From Candidatus Omnitrophota bacterium (lineage in GTDB: Bacteria > Ratteibacteria > UBA8468 > MWAK01), in assembly GCA_026387085.1 (NCBI GenBank), contig JAPLMK010000071.1, positions 1 through 10,968 of the forward strand: DNA of 10,968 bases. The letters are read 5' to 3'. Both the position numbers and the translations under genes were made by a program. This document shows, one piece after another, positions 6,457-10,968 of this stretch. The notes under the pieces are model-generated. The model saw only the letters and a program-made list of their open reading frames with translations. It did not search any database and had not been told where the DNA came from. The stretch's first letter is position 1, and each line of letters begins with the position of its first letter.

Positions 6457-7436
6457 TTGCAGAATAGATTGTAGACCAGGATAGAGATTAACGCCGAACA
6501 GGGAATTGTTAGTATCCAGGCCCACACAATCCGTCCGGCAACTCCCCAGCGGACCGCGCTTACCCGCCTGATTGAGCCTACGCCGACAATCGCTCCGGTA
6601 ATGGTATGCGTTGTACTTACGGGTATACCGAACATGGTTGAAACGAACAGGGTAATGGCTGCTCCGGATTCTGCGCAAAATCCGTCTATGGGCTTAAGTT
6701 TAACAATTTTCTGTCCCATGGTTTTAACGATGCGCCAACCGCCAAACATCGTCCCGATTGATATGGCGGTATAACACGCGATAACAACCCACCAGGGGAT
6801 ATAGAACTTGCCGCCCAGCAGCCCAGCGCTAAAAAGAAGGCTGGCAATAATGCCCATTGTTTTCTGCGCATCGTTTCCGCCGTGCCCCATGCTGTAAAGG
6901 GCGGCGGATACCAATTGCCCCTTCCGGAAAAAGAAGTCCACTTTGGCCGGTGTTTTTCTTCTGGACATCCAATAAACAAATCCGCCGATAACCAGTCCCA
7001 GAAGACAACCGACCAGCGGTGAAATAAATATGAAAGCGACTGTTTTTGAAATACCCGGCCAGAGCAGTGCTTTCGTTCCGGATTTTACCAAGGCCGAACC
7101 GATCATGCCGCCGATTAACGCGTGCGAGGAACTTGTCGGCAGGCCAAAATACCAGGTGATGATATCCCACGCGCAGGCGCCGGCCAGCGTTGCAAAGATG
7201 ACGCCTTTATCAATAATCGTTATGTCTATAATTCCCTTGCCGATGGTGTTGGCGACGTGTAGCCCAAAGAAGAAGAAGGCGGCAAGATTGAAAAAAGCCG
7301 CCCAGAGGACAGCAACGCGGGGTGACAGTACCCGGGTGGAAACAACCGTCGCGATAGAGTTGGCCGAGTCGTGGAATCCGTTAAGGAAATCAAAGGCGAG
7401 CGCCAGCGCTATCAGCAGGATTATGCTTAATATCAT
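6453..7436 (-). CDS. pit: PiT-family inorganic phosphate transporter
   Basis: A 327-residue inner-membrane protein of the PiT (PF01384) family, which takes up inorganic phosphate, usually as metal-phosphate with protons or with sodium. The N-terminal signature DFLNGFHDSANSIAT (16-30) and the second-half counterpart GHGGNDAQKTMG (184-195) are the paired phosphate-site motifs. A further pair, GLPTSSSHALIGG (98-110) and GIPVSTTHTITGAIVG (270-285), shows the internal duplication. About 9-10 hydrophobic segments are visible. A length near 330 matches the short bacterial form without the large cytoplasmic loop of E. coli PitA. It follows the DUF47 gene by 54 nt, the usual partner order, and overlaps the AlkD-like gene by 4 nt. 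The ATG at 7436 has no strong Shine-Dalgarno sequence; it lies downstream of a small hairpin. It ends in TGA. Confidence 0.95.
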   Translation of the reverse strand: MILSIILLIALALAFDFLNGFHDSANSIATVVSTRVLSPRVAVLWAAFFNLAAFFFFGLHVANTIGKGIIDITIIDKGVIFATLAGACAWDIITWYFGLPTSSSHALIGGMIGSALVKSGTKALLWPGISKTVAFIFISPLVGCLLGLVIGGFVYWMSRRKTPAKVDFFFRKGQLVSAALYSMGHGGNDAQKTMGIIASLLFSAGLLGGKFYIPWWVVIACYTAISIGTMFGGWRIVKTMGQKIVKLKPIDGFCAESGAAITLFVSTMFGIPVSTTHTITGAIVGVGSIRRVSAVRWGVAGRIVWAWILTIPCSALISILVYNLFCK

Positions 7437-7465
7437 TTTGTCGGTAAACCCGTCGCGTAATATCG

Positions 7466-7479
7466 CACCCTTCCGGGTG
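7466..7479 (-). other. GNRA-loop hairpin between DUF47 and pit genes
   Basis: The minus strand reads CACCC-GGAA-GGGTG, a 5-bp stem closed by a GNRA-type tetraloop, in the 54-nt gap before the transporter start. It has no U tract, so it is not a terminator. It may affect mRNA stability or translation of the transporter, which lacks a clear ribosome site. This is inferred from structure alone. Confidence 0.35.
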
Positions 7480-7490
7480 GTTGGAGCAGT

Positions 7491-8111
7491 TTACTTTACG
7501 AGGATGGACTCCACCACGTTTACCACGTCTTCGCAGATATCAAGGATGGTTTCCGCATCCTGATAAATATCCTTTAATTTGATAACCATGATCGGGTCTT
7601 TCTCTGTTTCGAAAAGTTCTGCCAGTACTTTATCCCTCATTGTATCGCCGACGTTTTCCAAGCGGTTTACCTCAACGCACGCCTCCTGCACGGATTTGAT
7701 ATTCTTCGGATTGCGCAGGCCCTTAATCGCAACGGCAACCGCCGTGACCGAAGCTTCAATCACGGTGGCAACTTCAACCAGGTATATGTTTACGCCGTCC
7801 AGTTGATAGATCACCATCCGATTTACAATGGTATTGATCATATCGATAATATCATCCATCTCTTTTGCCAGCGCGTGGATGTCTTCGCGGTCAATCGGCG
7901 TGATGAACGTCTTGTTCAATTGAGCGATGATGGCATGCGTTGTCTCATCCCCCTGGTGTTCAATCTCTTCCATTTTACTGAGAGCGTCTTCGTTGATATT
8001 GTCCCGCGAAACTAATTCTTTAAAGAAACGCGCCGCATCAACGGCATAATCAACCTGTTTTTCGAAAAGGTTAAAATAGTTGAATTCCTTCGGCAGGAAG
8101 ATGGATAGCAT
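7491..8111 (-). CDS. DUF47 / PhoU-like phosphate transport accessory protein
   Basis: A 206-residue, soluble, all-helical protein of the DUF47 (PF01865, PhoU-like) family. These proteins are encoded next to PiT transporters and are thought to modulate them, as PhoU does for the Pst system. The N-terminus MLSIFLPKEFNYFNLFE is typical of the family, and the ATG at 8111 follows AAGGAGAG at good spacing; a longer in-frame start at 8168 is less likely. PhoU-like acidic metal-site motifs of the ExxxD kind are seen at EHQGDE (51-56) and in a second copy (ENVGD...D, about residue 155 on), with further acidic helices (DREDIHALAKEMDDIID). It is the first gene of the DUF47-pit-alkD-like operon, with its own promoter upstream. 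It ends in TAA, 54 nt before pit. Confidence 0.92.
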   Translation of the reverse strand: MLSIFLPKEFNYFNLFEKQVDYAVDAARFFKELVSRDNINEDALSKMEEIEHQGDETTHAIIAQLNKTFITPIDREDIHALAKEMDDIIDMINTIVNRMVIYQLDGVNIYLVEVATVIEASVTAVAVAIKGLRNPKNIKSVQEACVEVNRLENVGDTMRDKVLAELFETEKDPIMVIKLKDIYQDAETILDICEDVVNVVESILVK

Positions 8112-8225
8112 TTTCTCTCCTTTTTTCAATAATTCAGCCGGTTTTTTTCCAATTCGGCCTGCTTTCAAGCGTGTAGTTTGGTGTTGGTCAAAGGTACGAG
8201 TGTAGACGATTTTTATTCTTTATAA

Positions 8226-8255
8226 ATTGTACTTCTTTAATACTGCTAAGGTCAA
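8226..8255 (-). promoter_or_regulatory. sigma70-type promoter of the phosphate operon
   Basis: On the minus strand, TTGACC (8250-8255) and TACAAT (8226-8231) lie 18 bp apart, each 5 of 6 to consensus. The -35 hexamer contains the TGA stop of the upstream membrane-protein gene, so the two units are packed end to end. The leader to the DUF47 ATG is about 110 nt. I looked for but did not find a clear Pho-box-type direct repeat. Confidence 0.6.
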
Positions 8256-10492
8256 TTTTTCGTGCGAAACTTCAGTGTCTGGAACAGGTTACTATAGTCG
8301 TCCGTCCATAGATAGCGATTTCCGGTGTCGGTTTCGTTATTTGCGGCCGCGCGTATCTGCTCGTTTTCGAGAAATTGCTTATTGTCGGTGATCAGGAGCC
8401 ATTTGGATGGCAAATCCCATTCTTGATTTTCTTGGTAACTCGGCTTGTGATAGACGACAATGACGGGGAGGCCGCTATTTTCCGCGATTGCTCGCACGAC
8501 GGGTTCAAGGTCGAGATACGAGTTTGTAATATGTACCGCCAGTATACCGCCTGGCTGTAGGTGACGTCGGTATTGTTGGAATGCTTCGCGGGTCAGAAGA
8601 TGAATTGGAATGGCATCTCCGGTGAAAGCGTCAAGCGCCAGGACGTTGAACTGTTGCGGTTCCTCGTATTCAAGTGACAGGCGTGCGTCGCCCAAGACCA
8701 CTTGGCATTCCGCGGGTGAGTCTTTAAGGTAGGTAAACATGCTGTTTGGATTCCGGCCGGATAACGATTCCACGGCCGGGTTGATTTCGTAGAATCTGTA
8801 AGTGTCGCCGGGTCTTCCGTAGGCAGCAACGGTACCGACGCCGAGACCGATTACACCCACGCGCAGGGGGTGCGGCCAGGGATAGCTGAGGGCCAGGCCG
8901 ATTCCGCTTTTTTTGGTGTAATAAGTGGTGGGCTGGTTTCGTTTTTCAAATAACTGGAATTGCAAGCCGTGGCAGATTCGTCCATTTTCAAGCGTGAGAT
9001 GAAGATATTTTGGATCGCCTGTTCTGTAGAGATTAACATTAAGTACTCCGTAAAAGTTGCGCAATAAATAAGGGTCGGATTCGAAAGTTTTTCCGCTTTT
9101 GACGATGAGCACCACAGCCAGGGCGATAAGAGGGAGTGTGTAGGCCAGAAGCGTCAGACTTTTCCGTCCCGGTGTGTTCCGGCTCTGACTGAATCCATTT
9201 TTCCTGACAAACGGGGCGGCTATTGCGAGCGCGCAACATATCCAGATACCGAGTTGTAGTTCCCGGTAGGCATGGAAGATGTGGGGCGCGATAAGCGCAA
9301 CGAATATGCCGCCGAGGGCGCCGCCTAGGGCGGTGAGCAGATAAAAGCGGGTAAGGTAGCGGGTAGGGGGTTTTAGCTTTACCAATTCACCGTGACAGAC
9401 CAGGCAGAATATGAACAGTGCTCCCGAGTACCCGGCGATCTGTTTCCAGATCGGTATCGCTGAACCCATGTGCGTGAGGCATATTATCCCAACTGTTGCG
9501 CCGGTGAGCAGAATCCAGAAGGCCGGCCGGTAGTAGGCGCGCTCGTATTCGAAACAGATGATGAATGACAGCAGATAGAGTGTCAGCGGCAGAATCCAGA
9601 GGAAAGGTACAACAGCGACATCCCAGCACATCTGATTAGTTACGGCCAGGAGCAGCGTCGAGCTGGTCGCGGGGAACGCGACCCAGAAGAAGGCGGCGGC
9701 CGGAGAGGGCGAGGTTGTTTTCGCCCGGGACGTTTTGGGCGAGGCGGTCTCCAACGGCCGGCCGGAAGCCGGATGTTTGTACATCGCCAAAGTGCACCAG
9801 ACGCATAAGAGTGTGAAGACCACGAACCCGACCGACCAGATGACGGCTTGCGTCCGGAGGGATAGAGCGGGTTCAACTATGAATGGGTAGCTTACGAGAG
9901 CTATCAGGGAACCGGCGTTCGAAAGTGCGTAGAGCCGGTAGGGGGAATATCCCGGTCGTGACAGCCCGAACCACGCTTGGAGCAGCGGGCTCGTTGTCGA
10001 GAGTACAAAATAAGGGAGCCCTACGCAGGTGAGGAGAGTGACGAGAATGTCGGTCACCGGGTCGGCGCCTGCCTGCGGTTTGAAGCTGTTGTGCGGGATG
10101 ATTGGCAGAGCGCAAAGCGCGACCGCGAGTAGAATCAAGTGTACGATGACCTGCTTGCGTTGCGGTAGGTAGGTGTGCAGCCAATGGGCATAAGCGTATC
10201 CGCTCAACAGCAGTACTTGGAAGAATAGCATGCAGACGGTCCATACGCCCGGCCCACCTCCGAACCATGGCAGGATGAACTTGCCGATTATCGGTTGCAC
10301 CTGGAAGAGCAGAAAAGCACCGATGAAGATCGACGTGGTGTAGCGCAAGATGATTTGATTGCTGTCAATTAAGGTTCTCCTGCTTGTCTGGAATGCGTTC
10401 ACTTGGCTGTTTGTATTTTTGTTGTTTTTCACAGTAGTTGTCCGCACAAATTCTGCTGGTGACAGATTCCCCGGATAACTGGGCGGTCGCAC
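8252..10492 (-). CDS. Fused multi-pass membrane protein with C-terminal spermidine-synthase-like domain
   Basis: A protein of up to 746 residues. From about residue 46 to 480 there are roughly 13 hydrophobic segments, beginning with the family-typical FLLFQVQPIIGKFILPWFGG and VWTVCMLFFQVLLLSGY. From about 543 a soluble Rossmann domain like that of spermidine synthase follows: GLGVGT (549-554, SAM-binding loop), YEINP (568-572, acidic ribose contact), LGDARLSL (about Asp602), LALDAFTGDAIP (Asp621, Asp626), and the closing WTDDYSNLF. This arrangement is annotated as 'fused MFS/spermidine synthase'; the substrate of most members is unknown, so polyamine synthesis should not be assumed. The start is uncertain: 10492 is a GTG with no good ribosome site, and other in-frame GTG codons (Val16, Val21, Val31) are no better, yet membrane segments begin only near 46. 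It ends in TGA inside the next promoter. Domain calls are firm; the N-terminus is not. Confidence 0.88.
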   Translation of the reverse strand: MRPPSYPGNLSPAEFVRTTTVKNNKNTNSQVNAFQTSRRTLIDSNQIILRYTTSIFIGAFLLFQVQPIIGKFILPWFGGGPGVWTVCMLFFQVLLLSGYAYAHWLHTYLPQRKQVIVHLILLAVALCALPIIPHNSFKPQAGADPVTDILVTLLTCVGLPYFVLSTTSPLLQAWFGLSRPGYSPYRLYALSNAGSLIALVSYPFIVEPALSLRTQAVIWSVGFVVFTLLCVWCTLAMYKHPASGRPLETASPKTSRAKTTSPSPAAAFFWVAFPATSSTLLLAVTNQMCWDVAVVPFLWILPLTLYLLSFIICFEYERAYYRPAFWILLTGATVGIICLTHMGSAIPIWKQIAGYSGALFIFCLVCHGELVKLKPPTRYLTRFYLLTALGGALGGIFVALIAPHIFHAYRELQLGIWICCALAIAAPFVRKNGFSQSRNTPGRKSLTLLAYTLPLIALAVVLIVKSGKTFESDPYLLRNFYGVLNVNLYRTGDPKYLHLTLENGRICHGLQFQLFEKRNQPTTYYTKKSGIGLALSYPWPHPLRVGVIGLGVGTVAAYGRPGDTYRFYEINPAVESLSGRNPNSMFTYLKDSPAECQVVLGDARLSLEYEEPQQFNVLALDAFTGDAIPIHLLTREAFQQYRRHLQPGGILAVHITNSYLDLEPVVRAIAENSGLPVIVVYHKPSYQENQEWDLPSKWLLITDNKQFLENEQIRAAANNETDTGNRYLWTDDYSNLFQTLKFRTKN

Positions 10493-10577
10493 TTCGTTAT
10501 AATCTATCCGTTAACATTCTATTATTCTACAAATAGCAAGGAATTTCTCGGACATTTTTTGGTATATTTTAGTATAT

Positions 10578-10606
10578 AATATAGCACAAAAAAGGCGGGT
10601 ATCCAA
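10578..10606 (-). promoter_or_regulatory. Possible promoter of the membrane/spermidine-synthase-like gene
   Basis: On the minus strand, TTGGAT (10601-10606) and TATATT (10578-10583) are 17 bp apart. The -10 is good and the -35 is poor (3 of 6). It lies in the A/T-rich stretch 10493-10665, which carries no gene I can support, and would give a leader of about 80 nt. Confidence 0.35.
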
Positions 10607-10665
10607 AAACAAAAGAAGCGTAGTGTTAGAATTGGCGTAGATTTGGCACAAACCCATTTTACAAC

Positions 10666-10707
10666 AAAAAAAGCCACAATGGCTAAATCTTGGAAACCAT
10701 TGTGGCT
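10666..10707 (-). terminator. Rho-independent terminator of the tRNA-Lys transcript
   Basis: An 11-bp perfect stem (10672-10682 with 10697-10707) and 14-nt loop are followed on the minus strand by seven T residues (10666-10672, the first pairing with the stem). It is oriented to end transcripts coming from the tRNA gene. It sits about 144 nt from the present tRNA 3' end but only 18 nt from the duplicated tRNA-end sequence at 10724-10738. Confidence 0.85.
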
Positions 10708-10723
10708 ATTGGCTTTACAGCCT

Positions 10724-10738
10724 GTAGGCCGCGCAGGA
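10724..10738. repeat. Direct repeat copy 1 of the tRNA-Lys 3' end
   Basis: GTAGGCCGCGCAGGA is identical over 15 nt to 10850-10864, which spans the last 14 nt of tRNA-Lys (3' T-stem strand, acceptor 3' strand and discriminator base) and one flanking base. The two copies are exactly 126 bp apart. Flanks outside the 15 nt are unrelated. Confidence 0.85.
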
Positions 10739-10749
10739 TAGGGTATGGT

Positions 10750-10827
10750 TGTCATTGCGAGCGGCAGCGAAGCAATCTCGTCTTTCAAGGTTGGGATTGC
10801 CACGTCGTTTCACTCCTCGCAATAACA
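10750..10827. repeat. Imperfect palindrome of two inverted 'TGTCATTGCGAG' repeat units
   Basis: The left unit (10750-10780, plus strand) starts TGTCATTGCGAG and ends GCAATCTCG. The right unit (10793-10827), read on the minus strand, starts TGTTATTGCGAG (11 of 12 identical) and ends GGCAATCCC. The pair could fold into a long hairpin. From memory, units with this opening and a GCAATC ending occur as dispersed REP-like repeats in many unrelated bacterial genomes. The unit lies wholly between the two direct repeats of the tRNA 3' end. Confidence 0.75.
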
Positions 10828-10849
10828 TTATGTTTTGGAATGCTTAAAA

Positions 10850-10864
10850 GTAGGCCGCGCAGGA
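10850..10864. repeat. Direct repeat copy 2, inside the 3' end of tRNA-Lys
   Basis: This is the second copy of the 15-nt sequence found at 10724-10738. It includes the discriminator base and the 3' acceptor strand of the intact tRNA gene, the same part of tRNA genes often used as an attachment site by integrating elements. Confidence 0.85.
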
Positions 10865-10923
10865 CTCGAACCTGCCACACCCGCCTTAAAAGGGCGGTGC
10901 TCTACCTGATGAGCTAGCGGCCC
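10851..10923 (-). tRNA. trnK: tRNA-Lys, anticodon UUU
   Basis: A 73-nt cloverleaf reading 5' to 3' on the minus strand from 10923. The acceptor GGGCCGC pairs with GCGGCCT (one G-U at position 1), the D-arm is GCTC/GAGC with an AGGT-containing loop, the anticodon stem CCGCC/GGCGG holds the loop CTTTTAA (anticodon TTT, reading AAA/AAG), the variable loop is 5 nt, and the T-arm GCAGG/CCTGC holds TTCGAGT. The discriminator is A. CCA is not encoded; the next bases are CTTTT. All stems pair, so the gene looks intact although its 3' end is duplicated nearby. Confidence 0.97.
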
Positions 10924-10927
10924 AAAA

Positions 10928-10959
10928 CGAGATTCTTCGGCTCTCGCCTCAGAATGACA
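10928..10959. repeat. REP-like element 4 nt from the 5' end of tRNA-Lys
   Basis: Read on the minus strand it begins TGTCATTCTGAGGCGAGAG and ends GAAGAATCTCG, the same opening TGTCATT and closing AATCTCG as the palindrome units downstream of the tRNA. It is itself an imperfect palindrome (ATTCT/AGAAT and GGC/GCC arms). It occupies the place where the tRNA promoter or leader would be, so the tRNA promoter must lie within it or beyond the window. Confidence 0.65.
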
Positions 10960-10968
10960 TATTATCTA

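Noticed and set aside
5764..6678. A longer start for the AlkD-like protein adding 74 residues
   Set aside because: The extension lies in another frame of pit coding sequence, is not family-like, and would create a large overlap; the ATGA start gives the normal family length.
10522..10803. A 93-codon minus-strand open frame between the tRNA and the membrane-protein gene
   Set aside because: It translates across the REP-like palindrome, the outer tRNA-end repeat and the terminator hairpin, and has no ribosome site. Its apparent hydrophobic stretch comes from A/T-rich non-coding DNA.

Overview
The window is read almost wholly from the minus strand. It carries nine protein-coding genes (one running off the left edge, one broken by an internal stop) and one tRNA gene. 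No convincing plus-strand gene is visible. Two lipobox proteins, an OmpA-type domain and a secreted PEGA protein point to a bacterium with a Gram-negative-type envelope, and rubrerythrin suggests an anaerobic or microaerophilic life. The fused membrane/spermidine-synthase-like protein, the YVTN propeller and the PEGA protein would fit a Planctomycetota/Omnitrophota-type or similar environmental lineage. That placement is an impression, not a demonstration.

Layout, in the direction of transcription (right to left). At the right edge is tRNA-Lys(UUU) at 10851-10923. A palindrome related to widespread 'TGTCATTGCGAG' repeats lies just downstream of it, and a related single element lies 4 nt upstream. 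A rho-independent terminator follows at 10666-10707. Next come a 746-codon membrane protein with a C-terminal spermidine-synthase-like domain (8252-10492), and then a phosphate-uptake operon with its own promoter: DUF47/PhoU-like protein, PiT phosphate transporter, and an AlkD-like DNA glycosylase whose start codon overlaps the transporter stop. A strong sigma70-type promoter at 5731-5759 drives a secreted 14-repeat YVTN beta-propeller gene (3608-5686), which is interrupted by an in-frame TGA in its third repeat. MscL and rubrerythrin follow as a likely pair. A near-consensus promoter then drives a glycine-zipper lipoprotein and an OmpA-domain lipoprotein, ending at a perfect 16-bp hairpin. 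Last is a separately promoted, secreted two-PEGA protein, cut by the left edge.

Functional themes are envelope structure and stress (two lipoproteins, MscL, PEGA and propeller proteins), peroxide defence (rubrerythrin) and phosphate uptake. The most unusual structure is next to the tRNA. The last 14 nt of the tRNA plus 1 flanking base recur exactly 126 bp downstream, enclosing the palindrome. If the 126 bp are removed, the tRNA lies about 18 nt from its terminator. This looks like an insertion that regenerated the tRNA 3' end. The second notable point is the Trp-to-stop change that splits the propeller gene.
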